Shown here in pieces: positions 6,530 through 14,034 of a DNA stretch of 24,543 nt. The translations under genes were made by a program, and so were the position numbers. The notes beneath the pieces are model-generated. The model made no database searches, had not been told where the DNA came from, and worked only from the letters and a program-made list of their open reading frames with translations. This stretch comes from a virus: positions 1 through 24,543 of the IMG/VR virus record IMGVR_UViG_3300022200_007400; one strand, 5' to 3'. Each line of letters starts with the position of its first letter. The stretch's first letter is position 1.

Positions 6530-7026
6530 TGCGATTCTCCATCTTCTTCTATTTCAATCCAAGAAATTCCGTTGTCTTCATCTGTAAAGATGGAGCAACC
6601 AACCCCAGATTCATTTAACTGTCTAATAGAGTGGTAACCGTTCCACTCTATTAGAGTGGAACATAGATCGCATGCAGGCCGATCCATGAATCGGCCCCAA
6701 CTATCTACAAATATTTTTTTGGAGATTTTTGGGGTGATTACTGGCTCATTGAGCCAGAATTCCAATTGTTTCCGAATTTGGAAATCGGAAACATTTTCCA
6801 AACCATTGACCCACGGCAACGTTATCAAAGTATAATTACGATAAATCGTTAGGGAATCTACTACCAGATACTCTTTCCCTTCGGGATATCGGTAATTGAT
6901 CATTACCGATATCCCACTTCCTCTTTTATATTCTCGTACAAGTTCATTATCTTGTACGAGTTCAAATCGCAATTCTTGAAGCAGGATGCTTAGATAGCAT
7001 CCATGCAAAGGTTGTTTCTCTAACAT
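6526..7026 (-). CDS. hypothetical 166-aa protein encoded by hairpin-dense DNA
   Basis: I do not recognise the family. It reads as a mixed alpha/beta soluble protein with a possible CDLC pair (~134-137). The start is well supported: AAGGAGGT sits three bases before the ATG, which overlaps the upstream stop by seven bases. The striking feature is in the DNA. Most of its length is a chain of perfect inverted repeats, so that paired protein segments are encoded by the two strands of one stem; for example LVQDNELVRE comes from a 10-bp stem and GISVMINYRYP from a 14-bp stem. Base composition is more AT-rich than the genes around it. Confidence 0.7.
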   Translation of the reverse strand: MLEKQPLHGCYLSILLQELRFELVQDNELVREYKRGSGISVMINYRYPEGKEYLVVDSLTIYRNYTLITLPWVNGLENVSDFQIRKQLEFWLNEPVITPKISKKIFVDSWGRFMDRPACDLCSTLIEWNGYHSIRQLNESGVGCSIFTDEDNGISWIEIEEDGESQ

Positions 7027-7274
7027 TCTACCTCCTTAATTTCAACAGAGAACTGTCGTAACTCTGTTTGATCTTCTGAGGGATACTCGAAATATTCGAG
7101 TACTGGAAGATTTAGAGACATGTTTTCATTCTCATTATTTTTTTCATGTATAGTTGCATTTATCCATGTATCTGTATCGAAATCTTGTTTCGATACATCG
7201 ATGGAATACCAAGTTCCATCGATTAAAATCGAATTCAATTCGCTTCTAATATAATCTGAAGATAAGTTATCTTC
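6571..7274. repeat. chain of consecutive short inverted repeats across two genes
   Basis: Perfect paired arms, on plus coordinates: 6623-6634/6643-6654 (12 bp), 6677-6683/6690-6696 (7), 6741-6747/6751-6757 (7), 6767-6775/6785-6793 (9), 6883-6896/6902-6915 (14), 6933-6942/6951-6960 (10), 6984-6990/6996-7002 (7), 7044-7050/7062-7068 (7), 7084-7091/7095-7102 (8), 7173-7182/7188-7197 (10), 7197-7206/7214-7223 (10) and 7258-7264/7268-7274 (7). Imperfect hairpins fill gaps: 6571-6599, 6695-6734, 6818-6850 and 6851-6880. Loops are mostly 3-11 bases. The stems have different sequences, so this is not one repeat copied many times. Confidence 0.9.
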
Positions 7275-7304
7275 GTTTGTGATTTTTATTTTTATCTGTT
7301 TCAT
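7020..7304 (-). CDS. hypothetical 94-aa protein encoded by hairpin-dense DNA
   Basis: An acidic, beta-looking protein (MKQIKIKITNEDN start, EIKEVEC end) with no recognised family. The ATG has the GAGGTACAAA cassette. Its 3' end overlaps the 166-aa gene by seven bases and supplies that gene's AAGGAGGT site. Like that gene it is built of inverted repeats; IDGTWYSID, for example, is one 10-bp stem with an in-frame near mirror of codons. The shared DNA property and the overlap suggest the two genes form one functional or evolutionary unit. Confidence 0.7.
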   Translation of the reverse strand: MKQIKIKITNEDNLSSDYIRSELNSILIDGTWYSIDVSKQDFDTDTWINATIHEKNNENENMSLNLPVLEYFEYPSEDQTELRQFSVEIKEVEC

Positions 7305-7323
7305 TTTGTACCTCGATAGATGA

Positions 7324-7345
7324 GGAGGAACCCGAAGGCTCCTCC
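7324..7345 (-). other. intergenic GC-rich hairpin
   Basis: GGAGG (7324-7328) pairs with CCTCC (7341-7345), with an inner CC/GG pair around a CGAA loop. It lies between the stop of the 76-aa gene (7353) and the start cassette of the next (7304). There is no T-run after it on the minus strand, so it is more likely an mRNA-stabilising or attenuating hairpin than a terminator. Confidence 0.5.
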
Positions 7346-7352
7346 AATAAGA

Positions 7353-7583
7353 TTATTTGTTTGAATGATATTGAAGGATATAATCTAGAGATACTCCCTC
7401 TGGGCATGTTTTCTCTAGTGTTATTAGAAAGTTCTTGAAGATCTCGAAGGCTGCTTCCATATCACCTGAAGCCATAGCAGCGAAGAACTTCGCGCGCGAA
7501 GGATGGTTCGGATTCTTCTTGAAGAATACCATTAGAGTATCGATTCCGTTATTAGCTAGGATTTGTAGATCTTGATTTGTCAT
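7353..7583 (-). CDS. hypothetical 76-aa protein, first gene of the early operon
   Basis: Starts MTNQDLQILANNGIDT. A longer frame reaching 7676 runs through the AT-rich promoter region, but ATG at 7583 has the GAGGTACAAA cassette, so 76 residues is the likely product. The sequence is helical with no membrane segment (DTLMVFFKKNPNHPSRAKFF, then MEAAFEIFKNFLITLEKTCP). Its DNA contains a perfect 14-bp palindrome (7488-7501) and a 7-bp-arm hairpin (7511-7526), an extension of the hairpin-rich zone downstream. It has no recognised family. Being promoter-proximal it is probably the earliest-expressed protein. Confidence 0.65.
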   Translation of the reverse strand: MTNQDLQILANNGIDTLMVFFKKNPNHPSRAKFFAAMASGDMEAAFEIFKNFLITLEKTCPEGVSLDYILQYHSNK

Positions 7584-7624
7584 TTTGTACCTCGTTGTTT
7601 TTATATCCTCATTGGATATATATA

Positions 7625-7653
7625 TATATACCATAGTTTTGTATACTATGCAA
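7625..7653 (-). promoter_or_regulatory. early minus-strand promoter with palindrome in the spacer
   Basis: On the minus strand TTGCAT (7653-7648) and TATATA (7630-7625) are separated by exactly 17 bases. The leader continues to the GAGGTACAAA start at 7583. The spacer and -35 edge hold the inverted repeat CATAG/CTATG (7632-7636 and 7646-7650), a plausible repressor site. The surrounding 7597-7670 is strongly AT-rich. This is the only intergenic region before the early gene run. Confidence 0.55.
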
Positions 7654-7716
7654 ACAAAAAAAATAAAATAATGCATCTTTTTTCGATTATACTGCTCTCA
7701 TCTCGGAGATATCGAT

Positions 7717-8241
7717 ATGAGTACGCAGTTCAGATTAAAAGAATCGGATCGATTATGGTTTGGATTCGTGGTTCCAACCATCTCAAAGCAGTATCCAGGA
7801 ACATGGAGTTCTACACTCGGGATGAGCATCGATACCGGTAATGGGATCGATTATCTCTACCAGTACAATGGAGAAGAGAAAACCATCTCCGCTCGACTCT
7901 GGAAGAGTAGACCGATGCAACATTTCTCAATGAGACATAGGAGGAGCGCGTTCCCCGAGAGAGGATTGGAGATCGCTTCGCGCTTGAGCTCCATCGAGAA
8001 GGGAGAACTCATATCCGATCTGACTATGGAAGGATTTCTCTATAAAGGGAGACTCTATATGGGTATCATCGATACGCGATTACTCTATACCACGATAGAA
8101 GGGATGGTTCCCTTCCTGAGTGAGTTCTGGGTTCATAATGATTCCCCAGAGGATCTAACTTTTTTCAAGCGCGCGCCTTTTAATCTGTTTCCTCAGGAGA
8201 GCATCCAGAAGATTATCGAACCGTTACGAACCGAGCCTTAA
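7717..8241 (+). CDS. hypothetical 174-aa protein on the opposite strand
   Basis: A lone plus-strand gene, divergent from the early operon and convergent with the lysis genes, whose last gene it overlaps by 29 bases at the 3' end. GGAG is about eight bases before the ATG, and a TATACT box lies at 7688-7693 with no good -35. The protein is rich in aromatic and positively charged residues (WFGFVVPTISKQYPG, WKSRPMQHFSMRHRRSAFPERG) and lacks signal or membrane segments. I do not recognise it. Isolated, self-promoted genes in phage genomes are often accessory genes such as host-takeover or exclusion functions, but that is inference. Confidence 0.65.
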   Translation: MSTQFRLKESDRLWFGFVVPTISKQYPGTWSSTLGMSIDTGNGIDYLYQYNGEEKTISARLWKSRPMQHFSMRHRRSAFPERGLEIASRLSSIEKGELISDLTMEGFLYKGRLYMGIIDTRLLYTTIEGMVPFLSEFWVHNDSPEDLTFFKRAPFNLFPQESIQKIIEPLRTEP

Positions 8242-8533
8242 TCTCATCTACGATCTTAAAGATATGCTCTATCTTAGTTTCCAGAGTAGTTACCTTACGC
8301 TCTAGATCATTTATCTCCGTTACCAGTTCTCTTCGAATGGTATCCTCGCGAGTTTGCATATCTGCGATTACACGATCATAACGATCACGAAGCTCCTTCT
8401 CTTTCTGCTCTTGCTTGGTTTCGCGATCATCTGCTCGCTTCTGGAGTTCTTTATTCTGCATATAGAGGAATAAACCGAACGCGATATTCGCTCCCCCATT
8501 TAGCATGAGATGGATTAGATTCTCTTCCATTAT
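8213..8533 (-). CDS. BhlA-like holin candidate
   Basis: About 106 residues. A short N-terminus is followed by one hydrophobic helix (~LMLNGGANIAFGLFLYMQ), then a long charged coiled coil (KELQKRADDRETKQEQKEKELRD through LERKVTTLETKIEHIFKIVDEI). This layout matches small BhlA/UviB-type holin-like proteins, which often sit beside an amidase in phage lysis cassettes. Its ATG at 8533 overlaps the amidase stop (TAATG); an upstream TTG at 8542 is less likely. The holin role is inferred from topology and position. A membrane-anchored coiled-coil protein of other function remains possible. Confidence 0.65.
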   Translation of the reverse strand: MMEENLIHLMLNGGANIAFGLFLYMQNKELQKRADDRETKQEQKEKELRDRYDRVIADMQTREDTIRRELVTEINDLERKVTTLETKIEHIFKIVDEIKARFVTVR

Positions 8534-9117
8534 AGCACCCAATCGAAGATCCCTACCGCGATAGCTTGAGCTATCGATTCGAGATGGGGGAGAGTTAAGT
8601 ATTCGCGATGGGTATCGATGAACATAGGTTCGCAGCAGATCGCTACGGGATCCGATACTCCGCGGATGGTGTAATATGCGTTTCTAGTCCAGTCATCAGG
8701 ATTCGCAGATTTAACGAGATATCGTTTGATATCTGGATATTTCTCTTGGTAACTCTCCATCCGAGCTGCGATCTTCTCTGCTAGATTCTTTCCATTCGTG
8801 GATAGATGATGATGGAAGAAACTCGCGTAATCTCCATTCCCTGCGTTGAGATGGAGGGAGAGATAGACTTGTGGCCCTTCGAACTGACTCGCGATATCAT
8901 TAACTCTGCGGTGTCTATCGCGATATTCTCCATCCGATACGGAGAAAACAGTAGCTCCCATCTCGAGTAAATTTTCCTCGATGAGGAGCGATAGATATCC
9001 TGTATAGATAGCTTCCATCCCCTTTCCGAACTCTGGAGATGGTTCTATAGTAGCTCCCCGATCCATAGGCTTCGAAGGCTTTCCACAGTGTTGTCTATCT
9101 AAATATACTGTTACCAT
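8530..9117 (-). CDS. N-acetylmuramoyl-L-alanine amidase (Amidase_3 endolysin)
   Basis: 195 residues, one domain with no signal peptide. All four expected active-site residues are present: H10 in DRQHCG (family DPGHGG), E35 in GKGMEAIYTG, H89 in YLSLHLNAG (family SIHaNa) and E163 in CCEPMFID (family vE.gF). The first three bind zinc and the last is catalytic. It would cleave the amide bond between MurNAc and the peptide stem at lysis. No cell-wall-binding domain is attached, as is usual for phages of Gram-negative hosts. AGGA lies upstream of the ATG. It is the first lysis gene, followed directly by the holin candidate. Confidence 0.92.
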   Translation of the reverse strand: MVTVYLDRQHCGKPSKPMDRGATIEPSPEFGKGMEAIYTGYLSLLIEENLLEMGATVFSVSDGEYRDRHRRVNDIASQFEGPQVYLSLHLNAGNGDYASFFHHHLSTNGKNLAEKIAARMESYQEKYPDIKRYLVKSANPDDWTRNAYYTIRGVSDPVAICCEPMFIDTHREYLTLPHLESIAQAIAVGIFDWVL

Positions 9118-9130
9118 GATATTATCCTAT

Positions 9131-9152
9131 CCGATATTTTATTGAATATCGG
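9131..9152 (-). other. intergenic hairpin between tail hub and amidase
   Basis: CCGATATT (9131-9138) pairs perfectly with AATATCGG (9145-9152) around a six-base loop. No T-run follows on the minus strand. It may be a weak terminator or a processing/stability hairpin separating tail and lysis transcripts. Confidence 0.45.
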
Positions 9153-9158
9153 CAAATT

Positions 9159-10853
9159 CTAATCTCGAAGATTCACCAGAGGATTATCCTCGAGCTGAAG
9201 AATGAATCTCCATCGGTTATTACTCCAGGATTTACTCATAATCTGACATTTATGAGAATCATATCCGATTCTCTCTGAGGTTAGAGAAACAATATCTCCG
9301 AGATCTAAATATCCATATTTTGGAGCTGCTGAGATCTCTATCGCGTAAGCTGGTAGAGCATGATATCGAATCTTATCTCTCGCGATGCGAACCGCAGTAT
9401 CCAGATCCCATACGAACGGAGCCTCGATAATCAGTTCACGAAGGCCATATCTCGAGAAGGAGATCTCCGCGAGCGCATCCGTATAAGTTAATCCGATCTC
9501 TTCTGATGCATCAGGATCGATTATTACCTTCGAGCGATAGTTCCCCTGAGAACCTTCATAACCGAATCGAACCGTTATCTTATTGTATATCTCCTGCTCG
9601 AGCGGAGTTAATGGAGAGATGATTTCTAGCTCTCCAGAGTCATAGAGATAATGAGTAGGTTCGATGGTTTGAGAGTACATATAGAGATCGAGATTCGGTT
9701 TGATTCCCTTCGGGCCATTCGTGATCTCGATGGGGAGTAACTCCCAGATATTATTCTGAATCCAATCGAGAGCAGATACCTCCAGATCGTTTACATATCC
9801 AGAGAACTTATATCGATTGAGAACTCCCTCGAGGCCTCTCCACGCTCCGATATCATAATCTAACCCCGAGAGCTCAAGAACGAATAGAGATAGATCTACT
9901 GCGGATTTGAGGGAACCATTCGAGAACGGATTCGGATGCGCTCCATTAGATTCTCCCCAAGATGCATAATAACCGAAGGAGAGCTCTGGGGAGGATAGTT
10001 GGAACCCATTATCCTCGAGATTCGTTCCCTCTGGGGATCCTACTCCTGTAATGTAGTAAGGAACATACGAGAGAGTTTTTCCTCGAGAATCGACCATCTG
10101 ATAGGCTGGATTCAACATATTTCCCCCATTTCCATCATATACTCGAACCCTCCCTCCGATAACTTCATGATAGGCTACGAGAAAGTATTGAGTAAGGAGA
10201 GTGGGAGTTCCTCCAGCTTGATAGGCTGGAGAGGTTGGGATTTGATTCTCCGTAGTGAGATCTCCATCTCGAGTTTCCAGAGTAGCGATTCCCAGATCCC
10301 CGAATACGAATGGAACGACCTTTCCCTTCGATTGCTCGATTATCCCGATAGCGAACTCCTCTTCTCGTATAATATGATGAGTTCCTACGAGCTTGATATC
10401 TCGAATATTCGTACTGTTCTCGATGGAGAAGGAGATAGATCCCATCTGAGCTGCTGGATCTCCGAAGATGGCATCCAATACGCGGCCCTTAAATATCCCG
10501 ATACGATCTTGGATGGTGAAACTCGTTTTCCCTTCGAATACGATAACCATCGAGAGCTCGCAGGGAGAATCGTTAAGAGTCCTCCCTCGCTTCCATTCTC
10601 GAATCCAATCTACCTCTTCGAATACAAGTTCGAGAGAGATCGTATTCGCTTCCAAATCTACTCCTACTCTCTGAGATTGGAGATTGACATCGGGATCGGA
10701 GAGGCCTCCTCGATATGGGATAATCTGATTCTCCGCGATATCTTCGATCTGAATCGGGATAGTAGAGAATCGATATGGAGTTCCATAATATTCGATCTCC
10801 AATAGGAAGCAGATATCTCCCTGGATTATATCGCTGCGCTTAATAGAATCCAT
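9159..10853 (-). CDS. tail tip / hub-like structural protein
   Basis: 564 residues, beta-rich. The N-terminal ~130 residues (RSDIIQGDICFLLEIEYYGTPYRFST onward) resemble the first hub domain of tail-tip proteins. Residues ~430-560 (EQEIYNKITVRFGYEG ... YLDLGDIVSLTSERIGYDSHKCQIMSKSWSNNRWRFILQLEDNP) match the pattern of hub proteins, in which a line on how lines are measured, 'GDiV.lt...g', precedes the C-terminal beta domain. It follows the receptor-binding-type gene with a TAATG overlap and precedes lysis, as tail-tip genes do. The call rests on position and fold pattern, not on a named family. A 268-codon antisense frame inside it is a codon-bias shadow. Confidence 0.6.
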   Translation of the reverse strand: MDSIKRSDIIQGDICFLLEIEYYGTPYRFSTIPIQIEDIAENQIIPYRGGLSDPDVNLQSQRVGVDLEANTISLELVFEEVDWIREWKRGRTLNDSPCELSMVIVFEGKTSFTIQDRIGIFKGRVLDAIFGDPAAQMGSISFSIENSTNIRDIKLVGTHHIIREEEFAIGIIEQSKGKVVPFVFGDLGIATLETRDGDLTTENQIPTSPAYQAGGTPTLLTQYFLVAYHEVIGGRVRVYDGNGGNMLNPAYQMVDSRGKTLSYVPYYITGVGSPEGTNLEDNGFQLSSPELSFGYYASWGESNGAHPNPFSNGSLKSAVDLSLFVLELSGLDYDIGAWRGLEGVLNRYKFSGYVNDLEVSALDWIQNNIWELLPIEITNGPKGIKPNLDLYMYSQTIEPTHYLYDSGELEIISPLTPLEQEIYNKITVRFGYEGSQGNYRSKVIIDPDASEEIGLTYTDALAEISFSRYGLRELIIEAPFVWDLDTAVRIARDKIRYHALPAYAIEISAAPKYGYLDLGDIVSLTSERIGYDSHKCQIMSKSWSNNRWRFILQLEDNPLVNLRD

Positions 10854-13800
10854 TATTCAATCTCCTCGAGATTCATAGTAGAAACTCGGAATAATTCATT
10901 CTCCAGCTCTTCACCCAATACGGACTCGATAGAGATCGCTCCAGTAGTTCTACAAAGGAGATGATCATATAATCGATTCTGAAGCTGCTCATCGGTTCCC
11001 TTCTTGATGAGAGGGAGATAAACGATTGGGAGCCTATTTTGGAGATATCGAACTATCCCTTGCATGAGGAATGGAGCATCCCCATAATTACCTACTGGAA
11101 GAGCTCCGCTAGTGCTGCTCATTTGCCAATAGTCTGGAGCTCTATCATATAAACGAGTAGTATCGATGGGTTCAGTCCACGCGATAGAGACTGTTCTACG
11201 GCCTTCGCTCATCTTTCGAGAAAAGAACATCCCATCCAACGTGCTCTCGGTTTGAATATTCGGTTCGTAAGAGATAACGCGGCCTCTCTGATATTGAGGA
11301 GCTGGGAACGCGATTGAACCCATCAGCATCGATCCGATCTGGAAATATCCCTCGAGAGTAGCTTGAGGAGGAATGGAGATCGCGAGAGCTCGGGTTCCCA
11401 AGTTGACTCCATCGAGCCTCGCCTTCGTGAAGGTGATACTCGGAGGGATGAGTTCGATCTTTCCAGTAGCTGGAATGGTAGAAGGATCGGTTAACTTGGT
11501 ATCATATACGAGAACCGCTTGCTTAGAGTCCGTATTATCTCCCCAGAGGCCCTCGCTATTCTGCACGATCTTAACGATTATCTCCGTATCCTCTCCGACT
11601 GAGAGTTTAGCTCTCCATCCTACGACCTCCCCATAATGAAGATAGAAATCGTTCCCTACTCCATTCGGTACAATCGTAGCTCCTCGAAGCGTGTAATCTC
11701 CTGCAAAGTCTCCAGCAGTATCGATGGAGGATAGAATATCCCACGCGCTACCGTTCCAGGATAGGAGATCGAATTTCTGGAAGTTGATATTCCCCAAGTA
11801 TAACCCGAGAACATCCGATAACCCCATCGTTTTTATCGCGCTCCCTACGTTCTCATCCATAAGAAGAGGGATTCGATTCGTAGCTGAATCGTTTTGAGAT
11901 CTCCACGTAATCCGAGGAGAGAGAGAGATTTGATGGAAGATATTATCGATGGGATAATCGTATCGAGCTTCGATCTTGTATATATCTTCTCCTCGAGCTG
12001 GAGAATCCTTCGCGGTTATATTGAGGCCTCCATCGAGATAGATATATTCCCCATAGTTTGGATAGAGAGCTCCTCGGAGGGAGGTATCATATAATCCAGC
12101 CTGCTCTCCGCTCGAGATGCTAACCTCTTGCCAGTGAGAGATATATTGATCAGTTCCAGTGAATGCTCGATGGCCCCATTCAATAGTATTCCCCAATCCC
12201 GTTCCGATTTTCGCGATATTAATGATCGATTCAAGATTCCATTTTTTGGAGCTTTTCAGATCTGCGGTTCTATAGTAGATCTTCGCTAGTGTATTATTCC
12301 AAAATATCACGATCTCTGTAGATACTGTCATATCATGAGAGATGGTAGCTTTCACTCCAGAGTTATCTCGTACTTGTATCGTAGTTTCAGAGAATCGAAG
12401 GATTAACTCCGCGCTATTGGTGGAGTCATCTTGGCTAGCTCTGAACGCGATATAATCATGGAGTAAACTTGTATTCTGATCTACTTGTAATCTCAATCGG
12501 ATAACCTGACCTTCCGAGAAATAGTTCCCAGAATGACTATATCGATATTCTCTGATATTCGTACTTGTATCGAGATTCAATCCCTCGCTATCGAGCTGCT
12601 GAGTTCCTGTTCCATTCGTGGCATATTGAGAGGAGGTAGCAGGAAGCATTACTGGGATATAGGTAGAATCCCATCTCATATACTGAGATCGGAGAGGCTG
12701 CTCTAATCGCTTCGGATAGTTGAAGGTAGAGAATCCAGAGAGCGCGAGATACCATACTGAGTTCGTATTATGAGCAAAGATCTTTGCTCTCCCTTCGTGA
12801 ACGCATGCAGAGAGAGCAGTCAATCGATCCGCATTCGAACCATAATCTAAGATAACCGCATCCGCGATAACTCCTCCAGCAGGAGAAGCGCGATACCAGT
12901 TATCCCCGAGATCATCTGAGTAGAACATAAGTAACCGACCATCTCCGTACTCTTGCGCTACTACGTAGATCTTCCCATCTTTATAGAATGAGCATACGTT
13001 CCCATCATAGAGAATCCCAGATACTATATTCCCATAGTTGAGAGTAGATTCGATGGTTTCTTCTCGAATATCTCTCCAATCGTTAGAGGTAGCTCGGATT
13101 CCTGGATTCGGGATTCGAGTCCATTTGAGATCCGCGGTAGAATTTACCCAAGCCAATCCGATAGAACCATCAGGAAGAGCGATCGGGGATGGTTCATGGA
13201 AATCACCTTCGGAGATCTGAGATCTTTGATCTTGAAGCTGGAAACTCGAACCAGCATCTCGAGAAACGAACTGATATACGGAGTTCCGATTACTGGTTAT
13301 GGTTTCGATGAATAGAACCACGCTCGAATCGATATTCACCATTCGCATCTTTCGAGGAGCTGCATCCGTAGAATCGATCGAAGATTTTAATCCTCGGTTC
13401 GAGATGCGATTCCACGTATCCCCATTATCGATGCTTCGTTCGATGATTATATTTACATCATCTTGAGTTACATACTGGAAGAAGGCTACGAGAAGATTCC
13501 CATCCTGAGTTCTCGTTATACATGGGAGGCCATTCGTGCTAAACGTTCCAGGAGTGGATACGAATGTTTTTACGAGAGTAATCGATCCGTTTTTCTCTTG
13601 TCTATGTAGTTGGATCGTATGAACGTTCGATAACGTAACTCGCTCCGATACTACCCATAATCGACCCTCGGTATCTGATACACAATCTGAATAAAAATAC
13701 TCTCCAGCAGATGCGCTCGCGCTATATTTCCATAACCCAGATTCGGTGATAATATGGTTCGCATCCTGTCCAAGATTGATCGAATCCTCTCCTCTCCATT

Positions 13801-14032
13801 TGAACTGCGCTTCTCCTGGTATCCCTCCCTCGATGGTTTCTACCTCGATATCCTCACCTTGAGAACCGATAGCGGATAATACGAGGCCAGTTCCGATATT
13901 CTGCGCTTCAGGGATACCGCTTCGGGGATTCGCTTGAGTAAAGTTCGATTGAGCATCCCATAACGCGCTCTTCTTGATTCCAATATACGGGATGAGAATC
14001 CCTCTCATATTGTCTGGGGTTATATTTGCCAT
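10853..14032 (-). CDS. large tail protein with Asp-box beta-propeller (receptor-binding candidate)
   Basis: 1059 residues. Three Asp-boxes (S-x-D-x-G-x-x-W/F) lie at ~200-207 SIDNGDTW, ~257-264 SRDAGSSF and ~372-379 SDDLGDNW, with strand-like repeats around them (DGNLLVAFF, DGSIGLAWV, DGKIYVVAQE), marking a sialidase-like propeller at ~100-440. Residues ~480-640 look like a LamG/concanavalin-type jelly-roll (YIAFRASQDDSTNSAELILRF, AKIYYRTADLKSSKKW). The remaining ~400 residues are beta-rich and unassigned. I see no FRIP motif or full sialidase active site, so glycan binding is likelier than cleavage. It lies between tape measure and hub genes, as expected for a tail-tip protein contacting the host surface. 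Confidence 0.7.
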   Translation of the reverse strand: MANITPDNMRGILIPYIGIKKSALWDAQSNFTQANPRSGIPEAQNIGTGLVLSAIGSQGEDIEVETIEGGIPGEAQFKWRGEDSINLGQDANHIITESGLWKYSASASAGEYFYSDCVSDTEGRLWVVSERVTLSNVHTIQLHRQEKNGSITLVKTFVSTPGTFSTNGLPCITRTQDGNLLVAFFQYVTQDDVNIIIERSIDNGDTWNRISNRGLKSSIDSTDAAPRKMRMVNIDSSVVLFIETITSNRNSVYQFVSRDAGSSFQLQDQRSQISEGDFHEPSPIALPDGSIGLAWVNSTADLKWTRIPNPGIRATSNDWRDIREETIESTLNYGNIVSGILYDGNVCSFYKDGKIYVVAQEYGDGRLLMFYSDDLGDNWYRASPAGGVIADAVILDYGSNADRLTALSACVHEGRAKIFAHNTNSVWYLALSGFSTFNYPKRLEQPLRSQYMRWDSTYIPVMLPATSSQYATNGTGTQQLDSEGLNLDTSTNIREYRYSHSGNYFSEGQVIRLRLQVDQNTSLLHDYIAFRASQDDSTNSAELILRFSETTIQVRDNSGVKATISHDMTVSTEIVIFWNNTLAKIYYRTADLKSSKKWNLESIINIAKIGTGLGNTIEWGHRAFTGTDQYISHWQEVSISSGEQAGLYDTSLRGALYPNYGEYIYLDGGLNITAKDSPARGEDIYKIEARYDYPIDNIFHQISLSPRITWRSQNDSATNRIPLLMDENVGSAIKTMGLSDVLGLYLGNINFQKFDLLSWNGSAWDILSSIDTAGDFAGDYTLRGATIVPNGVGNDFYLHYGEVVGWRAKLSVGEDTEIIVKIVQNSEGLWGDNTDSKQAVLVYDTKLTDPSTIPATGKIELIPPSITFTKARLDGVNLGTRALAISIPPQATLEGYFQIGSMLMGSIAFPAPQYQRGRVISYEPNIQTESTLDGMFFSRKMSEGRRTVSIAWTEPIDTTRLYDRAPDYWQMSSTSGALPVGNYGDAPFLMQGIVRYLQNRLPIVYLPLIKKGTDEQLQNRLYDHLLCRTTGAISIESVLGEELENELFRVSTMNLEEIE

Positions 14033-14034
14033 CG

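Noticed and set aside
7353-7676. Longer 107-aa form of the first early gene
   Set aside because: The extra 31 residues would be translated from the AT-rich promoter region; the GAGGTACAAA cassette places the start at 7583.
9999-10805. 268-codon open frame antisense to the tail hub-like gene
   Set aside because: It lies wholly inside a convincing gene on the other strand. The genes here seldom use TTA, CTA and TCA codons, which leaves antisense frames open. The product is Ser/Ile/Arg-rich with no domain pattern.
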